Shown here: positions 45,486 through 53,624 of the stretch, piece by piece | Layout: each line of letters starts with the position of its first letter | How positions within the stretch are numbered: position 1 is the first letter of the stretch | Origin: Demequina zhanjiangensis | GTDB taxonomy: Bacteria; Actinomycetota; Actinomycetes; Actinomycetales; Demequinaceae | Reading direction: 5' to 3' | Assembly (NCBI RefSeq): GCF_030418315.1 | Contig: NZ_JAUHPV010000012.1 | Location: forward strand, 1-64,000 | Length of the DNA: 64,000 nt | Notes under the pieces: model-generated | Told to the model about the DNA's origin: nothing | Database searches by the model: none | What the model saw: the letters and a program-made list of their open reading frames with translations, nothing else | Made by a program: the position numbers and the translations under genes

Positions 45486-46394
45486 GTGACCAGGCCGCCG
45501 CGAGTGCTGACCACAGGGCTGACGACGCTCGACATCGTCCAGCTCGTGGAGCGCCTGCCGTTGCCCAACGAGAAGGTTGGGGCGCTCGACTTCGTGATCG
45601 CCGCGGGTGGCCCTGCGGCGAACGCCGCCGTCGCCGCGTCTCGGTGCGGGTCGGCCACGACGCTCGTGACCGCTCTCCCCGTGCATCCGCTCACCGCGCA
45701 GGTCACGGGAGATCTGCAGGCGTGCGGGGTGGACGTGCTCATCGCGGACGACTCGGGCGACGGGCCTCCTGCGACGGCGGCGATCATGGTCACGCGTTCC
45801 ACCGGCGACCGTGCGGTGGTCTCTCCGACCGGCGGCGCGATGGCCGCTCGCCAGACGCCTTCCGACCTGGACGTCGGCGTGATCCTCCACGGTGCCGACG
45901 CGCTGCTGATCGACGGATATCACCGCCACCTCGCGATCCCCCTGGCGGAGGCGGCACGCGCGTCCGGCATCCCGGTCGTGCTCGACGCGGGGTCGTGGAA
46001 GCCGTACTCGCCCGAGGTGCTGGCCCACGTGGACGTCGCCGTGGTGTCCGACGACTTCGCTCCTCCGGGCACGGAGGGCGAAGCGGAGGCGGTGATGGCG
46101 TCACTCGAGTCCTTCGGAGTGGAGCGGACCGTCATCACGAGGGGCGGGTCCTCGGTGCTCTACCGCACCCCGGTGTCGGCCGGCGAGGTCGAGGTCCCTG
46201 CGGTGGACGTCGCCGACACGCTGGGCGCGGGCGACTTCTTCCACGGCGCCTTCACGCACAGGATCGCCGAGCTGGGGCTCGAGGACGAGCGGATCTACGA
46301 CGACATCGCGTGGGCGGCCACCGTGGCGGGAGCGTCGCTCGGATCGTTCGGCACGCGCGCCTGGCTTGACACGCCGCTGCCGCACGAGCGCTGA
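45486..46394 (+). CDS. PfkB-family carbohydrate kinase
   Basis: 302 residues. Ribokinase-like fold: AAGGPAANAAVAASRCG near the start and the anion-hole DTLGAGDFFHGAF at the C-terminus with the catalytic Asp. Substrate unknown (sugars or nucleosides). The frame is open from 45381, but GTG 45486 is preferred: VTRPPRVLTTGLTTLD is a usual N-terminus and a leaderless -10 lies before it. Divergent from murA. Confidence 0.85.
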   Translation: MTRPPRVLTTGLTTLDIVQLVERLPLPNEKVGALDFVIAAGGPAANAAVAASRCGSATTLVTALPVHPLTAQVTGDLQACGVDVLIADDSGDGPPATAAIMVTRSTGDRAVVSPTGGAMAARQTPSDLDVGVILHGADALLIDGYHRHLAIPLAEAARASGIPVVLDAGSWKPYSPEVLAHVDVAVVSDDFAPPGTEGEAEAVMASLESFGVERTVITRGGSSVLYRTPVSAGEVEVPAVDVADTLGAGDFFHGAFTHRIAELGLEDERIYDDIAWAATVAGASLGSFGTRAWLDTPLPHER

Positions 46395-46409
46395 TCCAGG
46401 ACGACGCTG

Positions 46410-47087
46410 TCAGGCCCTGTCGTTCCCGGGCGTGAGGATCCGGTCCGCGAGGCGGGAAGAGTCGTGGGCGAGCCAGTAGTTCTCCGCATCGACCGCGTCG
46501 ACCCAGGCGCGCGCCGCCCCGGGCTCGCGCCCTGTGGCGACGCGTCGGCGCACCAACCGCTCGCGGCATACGTCCCACGGCACGTCGAGGAACCACACCG
46601 AGTCGAGACGCTCCCGCACCTTGAGCCACGGTGACGAGTCGAGGCACAGCCAGTTGCCTTCGACCACGACGATGCGGGTCTCCGACGGCACGCTGATGCG
46701 TCCGGGCACGGGCTCGTGGAGGGCGCGGTCGTAGTCGGGCACGGCCACCGGGCCGCGGCGTGGGGCGCGCAGCGCGTCGAGCACCCCGGCCAGCCCCGCA
46801 GGGTCGAACGTCTCGGGAGCCCCTTTCCTGTCGGCGAGGCCTCGTCGGACGAGCTCCGCCTGGCGCAGGTGGAAGCCGTCCATCGGAACCAGTGCGGGCG
46901 CGAGATCGCGACGCCTGGTGCGGAGCGCACCCACGAGTGCAGACGCAAGCGTCGACTTCCCGGAGCCGGGACCGCCGGCGATCCCGACGGTCCTCGTGCC
47001 GGGCGTGCTTCCCAGGTCCTCGATGAGCTGTGCCGCGAGCGCGCCGGCGAGGTCGGCGGTGGCGGGCGGGATGGAGGACGCTGTCAT
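46410..47087 (-). CDS. P-loop nucleoside/pantothenate-type kinase
   Basis: 225 residues. Walker A GGPGSGKST (38-46), VPMDGFHLRQAELVRRGLADRKGAPETFD and YDRALHEPVPG match the family of uridine/pantothenate/fructose kinases often named nucleoside/nucleotide kinase family. Substrate unknown. ATG 47087 overlaps the stop of the CPBP-like gene (ATGA). Last gene of a TetR-membrane protein-kinase set. Confidence 0.85.
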   Translation of the reverse strand: MTASSIPPATADLAGALAAQLIEDLGSTPGTRTVGIAGGPGSGKSTLASALVGALRTRRRDLAPALVPMDGFHLRQAELVRRGLADRKGAPETFDPAGLAGVLDALRAPRRGPVAVPDYDRALHEPVPGRISVPSETRIVVVEGNWLCLDSSPWLKVRERLDSVWFLDVPWDVCRERLVRRRVATGREPGAARAWVDAVDAENYWLAHDSSRLADRILTPGNDRA

Positions 47088-47917
47088 GGTGCGGTCACGA
47101 AGATGTCGAACAGCTCGGGGTGGTGCCCGTGGACGAGCACGGCGAACACGACGGCGTCGAACAGCAGGTGCACGGTGACGACGTAGCCGAGCGACCGGAC
47201 CCGCGAGAACAGCCAGCCCTGGACGAGCGCGAACGGGATGGTGAGCGCCGGCCCCCACTCGCGATAGCCGAGCTCCCACAGGAAGGACACGAACACGATC
47301 GCCTGCAGGACGTTCGCGACGGGCACTGAGAAGTGCCGCGTCAGCAGTCCGAAGACGACGCAGATGAAGAACAGCTCGTCCCAGAGTCCGACGGCGTTGA
47401 CCCCGACGAACAGACGGGCGATGTCCGAGCCGCCCTCGAGCGGCGGCCAGTTGAGGTAGACGCCGGAGCTGAGGAAGTACCAGGGAAGCAGCAGGTAGCC
47501 GATGACGACGACGGCGGCGAGGTACGCCCACATGGCGGGGGTCCAGCGTCGTCCCGTGCGCACAGGGAAGTGCACCGCATCGTCCCGGTAGAGCCACTTG
47601 GAGACCGCCCACGGCACGAGCACCGCGAGCGACTGCACGACCGCGAACCTCGTCATGCCGGCGTTCGACAGGTCGGCCTTGAGGGAGATGACGGAGATGA
47701 TCGCCTGACCTGCGGCGATCAGCGCGAGGTCACGACCGAGCGCGCGGTCGACGAGGAGCCCGAGCACGACGCCGAGCACCAGGGGCACGTAGCCGAGCGG
47801 ACGCACGTGGACGGCGAAGAGCAGCACCGCCGCCGAGGAGACGAGCGCGGCCGCCGCCAGACGCGCCGCTTGGGTCCCCGTGCTGATCGGGGACGCGACT
47901 GACTGCGGGGAGGACAT
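47084..47917 (-). CDS. CPBP-like membrane protein with degenerate active site
   Basis: 277 residues, about eight membrane helices with the order of the CPBP (Abi/CAAX-protease) family. Motif 1, normally EExxxR, reads DELFFI. The motif 2 FxxxH and motif 3 HxxxN/D positions read SFLWELGY and HLLFD, so only part of the catalytic set is kept. It is probably not an active protease. ATG 47917, 5 bases after the TetR stop. Confidence 0.7.
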   Translation of the reverse strand: MSSPQSVASPISTGTQAARLAAAALVSSAAVLLFAVHVRPLGYVPLVLGVVLGLLVDRALGRDLALIAAGQAIISVISLKADLSNAGMTRFAVVQSLAVLVPWAVSKWLYRDDAVHFPVRTGRRWTPAMWAYLAAVVVIGYLLLPWYFLSSGVYLNWPPLEGGSDIARLFVGVNAVGLWDELFFICVVFGLLTRHFSVPVANVLQAIVFVSFLWELGYREWGPALTIPFALVQGWLFSRVRSLGYVVTVHLLFDAVVFAVLVHGHHPELFDIFVTAP

Positions 47918-47922
47918 GGCGG

Positions 47923-48522
47923 CTACTCCATCCTGGCGCGCACGAGAGGCATGAAGACCTCGTCGACGATCCAGGCGAGCCGAAGCGCGCCCGGCGCCTG
48001 CCGGGTCATCAGCACCTCGGCGCTGAAGAGGTCGAGGGGAAGGGCGAGCAGCCAAGGATCGATCGGCCCATCGGGGGCCTCTCCCCTGTCGACGGCACGG
48101 AACCAGGCGTCCTCCATGCGGGCCGCCGACTCGGACAGGAAGAGCTCGCGCAGGCGCGCGGGCGGGGTCACGTGGGTGATGCCGTCGCCGGAGGCCGAGG
48201 CGTAGAGCAGCGCGACGAAGCGGTCCAGGTTCAGGGAGGCCTCACCGAGGAGCACGAGGACGTCGTTGCGGAGCGTCCCGGTGTCCATGGGCTCGCCTGC
48301 CTCGCGCTGCGCCTGATGTGCGACGGTCGCTGCAAGCAGGGTGGCACGGCTGTCCCAACGTCGGGCCAGCACAGTGCGGCTGGTGTGCGCGCGCCGTGCC
48401 ACGGCGTCGAGGGTGAAGGCGGGGTATCCACCCTCGGAGAGCACCTCCCAGGCGGCGTCAAGGATCGCGTCCTCGAGCACGGCGCCGCGGCGCCGACGCT
48501 TGACCTCGGGTGCAGGATTCAC
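47923..48522 (-). CDS. TetR-family regulator
   Basis: 199 residues. Helix-turn-helix at about 16-60 (ILDAAWEVLSEGGYPAFTLDAVARRAHTSRTVLARRW). Leads a probable operon with the membrane protein and kinase. GTG start without a ribosome site; TAAGAT lies six bases upstream (leaderless type). Confidence 0.88.
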   Translation of the reverse strand: MNPAPEVKRRRRGAVLEDAILDAAWEVLSEGGYPAFTLDAVARRAHTSRTVLARRWDSRATLLAATVAHQAQREAGEPMDTGTLRNDVLVLLGEASLNLDRFVALLYASASGDGITHVTPPARLRELFLSESAARMEDAWFRAVDRGEAPDGPIDPWLLALPLDLFSAEVLMTRQAPGALRLAWIVDEVFMPLVRARME

Positions 48523-48528
48523 AGGTGC

Positions 48529-48534
48529 ATCTTA
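48529..48534 (-). promoter_or_regulatory. -10 element for a leaderless TetR mRNA
   Basis: TAAGAT on the minus strand, six bases (GCACCT) before the GTG at 48522. Confidence 0.5.
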
Positions 48535-48588
48535 TCGAGCCGGGTTCCGCACACCCCGATGCCACGCAGAGGCCCGGGCAAGGACGAA

Positions 48589-48628
48589 GCGCGAGGGCGC
48601 GGACCGTCTCCGATCCACGCCCTCGCGC
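48589..48628 (-). terminator. Terminator hairpin after leuD
   Basis: GCGCGAGGGCG (48589-48599) pairs perfectly with CGCCCTCGCGC (48618-48628), an 11-bp stem, 20 bases after the leuD stop. No T-run. Confidence 0.65.
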
Positions 48629-48648
48629 CCGCACCTCTGCTCAGACGA

Positions 48649-49287
48649 TCAGTCGACCGGGCGTGCCGCGACGATCTCCTCCTTGGGGAGGGTCTTCGCG
48701 GGCAGCGTCTTCGGACGCCAGGCGTCACGCGTGCCCTCGAACTCCGTGATCGCTGCCTCATCGCGGAGGGTCAGGCCGATGTCGTCCAGGCCCTCCATGA
48801 GGCGCCAGCGCACGTAGTCGTCGATCTCGAACGGCACGGTGAGCTCGCCGCACGTCACGGTGCGGTCCTCGAGGGAGACGGTGATCTCCTTGCCCGGCTC
48901 GGCTTCGAGCAGCTTCCACAGGAGCTCGATGTTCTCCTGGCTGACGATGCCCGTGACGAGGCCCTGCTTGCCCGAGTTGCCGCGGAAGATGTCGGCGAAG
49001 CGCGAGGCGAGGACCACCTTGAAGCCGTAGTCCTTGAGCGCCCACACCGCGTGCTCACGCGACGAGCCGGTGCCGAAGTCCGGGCCCGCGACCAGCACGG
49101 AACCGGCCTTGTACTCGGGCTGGTTGAGGATGAACGACTCGTCGCCGCGCCAGGCGGCGAAGAGAGCGTCCTCGAAGCCGGTGCGCGTGATGCGCTTGAG
49201 GTACACCGCCGGGATGATCTGGTCGGTGTCGACGTTGGAGCGACGCAGCGGGACGCCGACGCCGGTGTGCGTGGTGAACTTCTCCAT
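48649..49287 (-). CDS. leuD: 3-isopropylmalate dehydratase small subunit
   Basis: 212 residues. With LeuC isomerises 2- to 3-isopropylmalate in leucine synthesis. [33 protein letters not shown] and [15 protein letters not shown] are the aconitase swivel-domain marks. 11 bases after leuC. Confidence 0.97.
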   Translation of the reverse strand: MEKFTTHTGVGVPLRRSNVDTDQIIPAVYLKRITRTGFEDALFAAWRGDESFILNQPEYKAGSVLVAGPDFGTGSSREHAVWALKDYGFKVVLASRFADIFRGNSGKQGLVTGIVSQENIELLWKLLEAEPGKEITVSLEDRTVTCGELTVPFEIDDYVRWRLMEGLDDIGLTLRDEAAITEFEGTRDAWRPKTLPAKTLPKEEIVAARPVD

Positions 49288-49298
49288 GGCTGGTCTCC

Positions 49299-50723
49299 TT
49301 ACGCGAGCGCCGCGGGGGCGTCCTCGAGGTCGTCGGGGCTGGACAGGGTGCCGCGGACCGCGGTGGCGGCGGCGACGAGCGGGGACACGAGGTGGGTGCG
49401 ACCGCCCTTGCCCTGGCGGCCCTCGAAGTTGCGGTTCGAGGTGGAGGCGGAACGCTCCTGCGGCTTGAGCTGGTCAGGGTTCATGCCCAGGCACATCGAG
49501 CAGCCGGCGTTGCGCCACTCCCCGCCGAAGTCGAGGAAGACCTTGTCGAGGCCCTCGCGCTCCGCCTGCAGGCGGACGCGCGCGGAGCCGGGGACCACGA
49601 GCAGGCGGATGTTGTCCGCCTTCTTGCGTCCCTGAAGGATCGCTGCGGCGGCGCGGAGGTCCTCGATGCGGCCGTTGGTGCACGAGCCGAGGAACACCGT
49701 GTCGATCTCGATGTCGCGCAGCGGTGTGCCGGGCGTGAGGCCCATGTACTCGAGGGCGTTGACCGCGGCCTCGCGGTCGGACTCCTCGGCGAAGTCCTCG
49801 GGGCTCGGCACGTCGGCCGAGAGCGGCAGGCCCTGGCCGGGGTTGGTGCCCCAGGTGATGAACGGCTCGAGCTCGTCAGCGTTCAGGTCCACCTCGGTGT
49901 CGAACACCGCGTCGTCGTCCGTCTTGAGCGTCTTCCAGTACTCGACGGCGGCATCCCAGTCCTCGCCCTCGGGAGCGTGGGGGCGGCCCTTCACGTACTC
50001 GAAGGTCGTCTCGTCGGGAGCGATGATGCCGGCGCGGGCGCCCGCCTCGATCGACATGTTGCAGATCGTCATCCGGCCCTCCATGGAGAGGTTGCGGATG
50101 GCCTCGCCGCGGTACTCGAGCACGTAGCCCTGGCCGCCGCCGGTGCCGATCTTGGCGATGATCGCGAGGATGATGTCCTTGGCTGTCGCGCCCTTGGGCA
50201 GCGTGCCGTTGACGTTGATCGCCATCGTCTTGAACGGCTTGAGCGGCAGCGTCTGCGTGGCGAGCACGTGCTCCACCTCGGAGGTGCCGATGCCGAACGC
50301 GAGCGCACCGAAGGCGCCGTGCGTGGAGGTGTGCGAGTCACCGCAGACCACCGTCATGCCGGGCATGGTGAGGCCCAGCTGGGGGCCGACGACGTGCACG
50401 ATGCCCTGGTCGGCGTCACCCAGCGAGTGGATGCGGATGCCGAACTCCTTGGCGTTCTCGCGCAGCTTGTCCACCTGGGTGCGGCTGGTCTTGTCCGCGA
50501 TCGGCAGGTCGATGTCGAGCGTGGGCGTGTTGTGGTCCTCGGTCGCGATCGTGAGGTCCGGGCGTCGGACCTGACGGCCGGCCAGGCGCAGGCCCTCGAA
50601 GGCCTGGGGGCTGGTGACCTCGTGGCACATGTGAAGGTCGATGTAGATGAGGTCGGGGGCGCCGCCCTCGCCCTTCTTCACCAGGTGGTCGCTCCACAGC
50701 TTCTCGGCAAGGGTGGTGCCCAT
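49299..50723 (-). CDS. leuC: 3-isopropylmalate dehydratase large subunit
   Basis: 474 residues. Aconitase-type [4Fe-4S] enzyme. Cluster Cys in GSCTNGR and in [41 protein letters not shown] substrate loop. The ATG at 50723 ([10 protein letters not shown]) has GAGGAGG upstream and is preferred to an in-frame start 10 codons earlier. Divergent from the IclR regulator; shared operator between them. Confidence 0.97.
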   Translation of the reverse strand: MGTTLAEKLWSDHLVKKGEGGAPDLIYIDLHMCHEVTSPQAFEGLRLAGRQVRRPDLTIATEDHNTPTLDIDLPIADKTSRTQVDKLRENAKEFGIRIHSLGDADQGIVHVVGPQLGLTMPGMTVVCGDSHTSTHGAFGALAFGIGTSEVEHVLATQTLPLKPFKTMAINVNGTLPKGATAKDIILAIIAKIGTGGGQGYVLEYRGEAIRNLSMEGRMTICNMSIEAGARAGIIAPDETTFEYVKGRPHAPEGEDWDAAVEYWKTLKTDDDAVFDTEVDLNADELEPFITWGTNPGQGLPLSADVPSPEDFAEESDREAAVNALEYMGLTPGTPLRDIEIDTVFLGSCTNGRIEDLRAAAAILQGRKKADNIRLLVVPGSARVRLQAEREGLDKVFLDFGGEWRNAGCSMCLGMNPDQLKPQERSASTSNRNFEGRQGKGGRTHLVSPLVAAATAVRGTLSSPDDLEDAPAALA

Positions 50724-50752
50724 GCGTTCCTCCTCTGGATCAGGCCTAGACA

Positions 50753-50767
50753 TCTCACAATTTGAGA
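50753..50767. promoter_or_regulatory. Candidate IclR operator between leuC and the regulator gene
   Basis: TCTCA-CAATT-TGAGA, perfect 5-bp arms, central in the 59-base gap. The NdgR regulators of Streptomyces and Corynebacterium (LtbR) bind upstream of leuCD; this is the obvious site here. Confidence 0.6.
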
Positions 50768-50770
50768 CGC

Positions 50771-50776
50771 TAGTAT
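50771..50776 (+). promoter_or_regulatory. -10 element for a leaderless IclR mRNA
   Basis: TAGTAT exactly six bases before the ATG at 50783, no ribosome site between. Adjacent to the palindrome, so the regulator probably represses itself. Confidence 0.6.
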
Positions 50777-50782
50777 CGCTCT

Positions 50783-51502
50783 ATGGACAATCATAGCGGC
50801 GTCGGCGTGATTGACAAGGCGGCGGCTCTGCTCGCCGCCCTGGAGGAGGGCCCCGCCACCCTCGGACAGATCGTCGCGGACACTCACCTCGCGCGGCCGA
50901 CCGCCCACCGGCTCCTGCTCGCGCTCGAGCACCACCGCCTCGTGGGGCGCGACCCCTCCGGCGCCTTCATCCTCGGCCCCCGGTTCGCACAGCTCGCCGC
51001 CGCCGTCGGCGAGGATCGCCTCGTCTCCGCCGCTCAGCCCGTCCTCACCGTCCTGCGCGACCGCACCGGCGAGTCCTCGCAGCTCTACCGACCCCACGGC
51101 GACCAGCGCATCTGCATCGCCGCGGCCGACCGCCCCATGGGACTGCGCGACTCCATCCCCGTCGGCACCACCATGACCATGTCCGCCGGATCCGCGGCAC
51201 AGGTCCTCACCGCATGGGAGGACGCCGCGCGCATCCACAGGACGCTCTCGCACGCCCGCTACACCGCGAGCGACCTCTCGGTGGTCCGCGAACGCGGCTA
51301 CGCCGAATCCTCGGGAGAGCGCGAGCCGGGCGTCAGCTCCGTCTCCGCGCCCGTGTGGGGCACCGCAGGGACCGTCATCGCCGCCGTCTCGATCTCCGGA
51401 CCAGCGGAACGCCTCACCTCGCACCCCGCCGCGATGCACGCCACCGCTGTCGTCGAGGCCGCGCAGCAGCTCAGCGAGGTGCTGCGCCGCACCGCGGCCT
51501 GA
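50783..51502 (+). CDS. IclR-family regulator of leuCD (NdgR/LtbR type)
   Basis: 239 residues. N-terminal winged helix (about 7-60) and IclR effector domain with RERGYAES and APVWGTAGTVIAAVSISGP. Divergent orientation to leuCD is conserved in actinobacteria, where the orthologue controls leucine and methionine/quorum-related genes. Leaderless-type start. Confidence 0.9.
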   Translation: MDNHSGVGVIDKAAALLAALEEGPATLGQIVADTHLARPTAHRLLLALEHHRLVGRDPSGAFILGPRFAQLAAAVGEDRLVSAAQPVLTVLRDRTGESSQLYRPHGDQRICIAAADRPMGLRDSIPVGTTMTMSAGSAAQVLTAWEDAARIHRTLSHARYTASDLSVVRERGYAESSGEREPGVSSVSAPVWGTAGTVIAAVSISGPAERLTSHPAAMHATAVVEAAQQLSEVLRRTAA

Positions 51503-51523
51503 CGCCTCCAGACCTGACGCGCT

Positions 51524-51901
51524 TCAGACGAGACCTGGCTCCGCGGCCCGCTCCTCCATGCGGCGCGCAACAGTGCGCACCTGCCGATAGACGTCGTGAC
51601 CCGACGACTCCAGGTCCACGACCACGATCATCAGCAGCTGAGTGCCCACGGGACGCACGATCAGCTGCACGTCCTCGCCGTAGACGATCACGCCCTGCGG
51701 CGATCCGAGATCGAACACCTCTGCTGACAGCCCCGCAGCCCCCATCAGCGCCGCCACGCAGGCGGCACCCGCCGCGCGCTCCTCAAGAACAGCGTCGTCG
51801 TAGTGCGCGATGCCGTCCTGCAGCGAGAAGACGACCCTGCGGACGCCCGTCGCCTGGCGCAGCAGTGCCGCAGCCTCGGCGCACTCCTCGCGGGGGATCA
51901 C
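51524..51901 (-). CDS. Roadblock/LC7 protein 1
   Basis: 125 residues, one roadblock/LC7 alpha-beta fold (about 15-110): RVVFSLQDGIAHYDDAVLEERAAGAACVAAL, then QGVIVYGEDVQLIVRPVG. Partner-type protein for MglA GTPases. GTG start overlaps the stop of the next roadblock gene by 4 bases. Last gene of the module, convergent with the IclR gene. Confidence 0.8.
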   Translation of the reverse strand: MIPREECAEAAALLRQATGVRRVVFSLQDGIAHYDDAVLEERAAGAACVAALMGAAGLSAEVFDLGSPQGVIVYGEDVQLIVRPVGTQLLMIVVVDLESSGHDVYRQVRTVARRMEERAAEPGLV

Positions 51902-52281
51902 GAGACCGCCATCGCTGGGCCCGCGAGGCGCCTGAGGACTGCGATCTCCGACTGAGCAGCACTCGCGAGCGCTACGGTGTCGACTCCCGCCTCCGCGACG
52001 ATCGCCAGCAGATGCTGGTGATCGACGGGAACCACGAACAGGCTGCCCTGCGCGCCCATCGTGAAGGTGAACTGCACCTCATCGAGGTCCAGCGACGCTG
52101 ACGACGTATCGGCGAGCCCCAGCACCGCGGCCGTGAGCGCAGCGGCGCCGTCCCGCTGCTCGAGAGGCACGTCGTCGTACAGCGCGATGCCGTCAGTGCG
52201 GGCGATCACCACCCGCCGGATCCCGTCCACCTGCTTGCGCAGGCGGGCCGCGGCGAGCAGGCCGTGCTTGGCGACGATCAT
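51898..52281 (-). CDS. Roadblock/LC7 protein 2
   Basis: 127 residues, a roadblock/LC7 fold paralogous to protein 1: RVVIARTDGIALYDDVPLEQRDGAAALTAAVLGLA and FTFTMGAQGSLFVVPVDHQHLLAIVA. ATG start, with AAAGGACC somewhat far upstream. The shared spacing suggests proteins 1 and 2 arose by duplication and may form a heterodimer. Confidence 0.82.
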   Translation of the reverse strand: MIVAKHGLLAAARLRKQVDGIRRVVIARTDGIALYDDVPLEQRDGAAALTAAVLGLADTSSASLDLDEVQFTFTMGAQGSLFVVPVDHQHLLAIVAEAGVDTVALASAAQSEIAVLRRLAGPAMAVS

Positions 52282-52329
52282 GACGACGAAGGTCCTTTCG
52301 GAGTGAGGAGAGGGGGCGACGGGGTGCGT

Positions 52330-52854
52330 CTAGCGCGCGAGCGCGACGCTCCCGAGAAGGTGGCGCAGCACCCTCTCGCAGTCGGCGGGGTCTCGCGGAT
52401 CGCACTGCACGAGCGCGGCTTCGTCGATCCCGACGAAGGCCGCCACCTCGGCGGGCGACTGCGCTGACTGATCCCATCGGTTCGCGGCCACGACGAACGG
52501 CACGTCGGGCGCGAAGCCCTGGAACTGGCGGACGATCGACCGGAGCTGAGCGAGGGCCTGGAGCCTGCTCGCGTCGACGAGCAGCACATACGCGCTCATG
52601 CCCGTGGACAGCACCGGCCACATGAAGCTGAAACGCTCCTGGCCGGGGGTTCCGAAGAGGGTGACGACGGTGTCGTCGTCGAGGCGCGCGGTGCCGTGGT
52701 CCATCGCGACCGTCGTGCGCTGCTTGAGGGCCGACGTCGCGTCCGTGACCTCACGCTCGGCTCCCACCGAGTCGGCGGTGACAGTCTGGACGAAGGTGGT
52801 CTTGCCGGCACCGAACGGTCCGCCGACGACCACCTTGATGACCTCTGCAGGCAT
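52330..52854 (-). CDS. MglA-type small Ras-like GTPase
   Basis: 174 residues. P-loop GGPFGAGKT (11-19), G3 GTPGQERF (68-75; Gly replaces the usual Asp, as in many prokaryotic MglA/CvnD proteins), G4 NRWD (125-128). The TTVAMDHG switch region is typical of actinobacterial conservon GTPases. ATG 52854 chosen for GGGAGGG upstream; the open frame is longer. Switch of the module with three roadblock proteins; no CvnA kinase or CvnC (DUF742) is here. Confidence 0.88.
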   Translation of the reverse strand: MPAEVIKVVVGGPFGAGKTTFVQTVTADSVGAEREVTDATSALKQRTTVAMDHGTARLDDDTVVTLFGTPGQERFSFMWPVLSTGMSAYVLLVDASRLQALAQLRSIVRQFQGFAPDVPFVVAANRWDQSAQSPAEVAAFVGIDEAALVQCDPRDPADCERVLRHLLGSVALAR

Positions 52855-52915
52855 GCTTCCCTCCCCAGGCAAGCCGACGGCGGGGCAGCCTGAGAGCCGC
52901 CCCGCCGCACGGATG

Positions 52916-53281
52916 CTAGATCTCGATTGCCTTCTCGATGTTCTCGAGCTGGCGGCGCGCCATCGCCAGGTTCGCCTTGTCCTTCTCAAGCGCGAGGTAC
53001 AGGAACAGGCCCTGGCCGGTCGCCGCGGTGAGCGGATGGATGATGTGGAACTGATCCTTGAGGATGATCATGATGTCCTCGATCGGCCCCTGGATGCCGG
53101 TCGAGTCCATGACGCGCAGCTTGGCGCGCAGCACCTCGGTGTTTCCAGCACCCGCGACCTCGAGGTCGATGCCCGACCCTGCGGTTGCGAGCGTCATCCC
53201 GGTCTCGATGTCGACCATCGCGGTCGCCTTCGCGCCGTCGATCTTGAGCGCGGCCTGCACGGCCTCGTTCGGCGTAGCCAT
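52916..53281 (-). CDS. Roadblock/LC7 protein 3
   Basis: 121 residues, roadblock-type fold: IDGAKATAMVDIETGMTLATAGS, then EDIMIILKDQFHIIHPLTAATGQGLFLYLALEKDKANLAMARRQL. It differs clearly from proteins 1 and 2 and has an amphipathic C-terminal helix. ATG 53281; AGGAGA lies 14-19 bases upstream with an AGG closer. First gene of the module. Confidence 0.8.
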   Translation of the reverse strand: MATPNEAVQAALKIDGAKATAMVDIETGMTLATAGSGIDLEVAGAGNTEVLRAKLRVMDSTGIQGPIEDIMIILKDQFHIIHPLTAATGQGLFLYLALEKDKANLAMARRQLENIEKAIEI

Positions 53282-53624
53282 CCTGTGTGGATCTCCTGGT
53301 TCTGAGGCCATCAGCCCCTCAGCGGTTGACGCGAGAGAGCGTGACCAGCACAGGCGCGGGCGCGCGGGACGCACCTCGCTCGAACCTGTCCATCGATCCC
53401 TCAGCGATCGAGCGCGATGGAGGCACTCGATGCCTTTGACGATACCCCGGACGGTAAGTGCAAGCATCGCTCCTCCGTGTGAGGTATTCCACATCACCAA
53501 CATTGGAAAGGAGCGTTCCGGGACAACCGCGACCACAACTCAGCACGACGTGTCGAAACACCGGCCTCGCGCGACTCACCACCGAAACATCGATGCGGTT
53601 CAATGCCCCGCGGAAGGAGCTCCG
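53282..53624. other. Divergent region, roadblock module / adenosine deaminase
   Basis: 343 bases without a supported gene. It must hold promoters in both directions, but no -10/-35 pair is convincing. A short hairpin GGCA/TGCC surrounds CTCGA near 53423. Plus-strand GGAAGGAG before 53625 is a good ribosome site. Confidence 0.5.

Noticed and set aside
53450-53480. TTGACG as a -35 upstream of the adenosine deaminase gene
   Set aside because: No -10 hexamer at an acceptable distance (16-19 bases).
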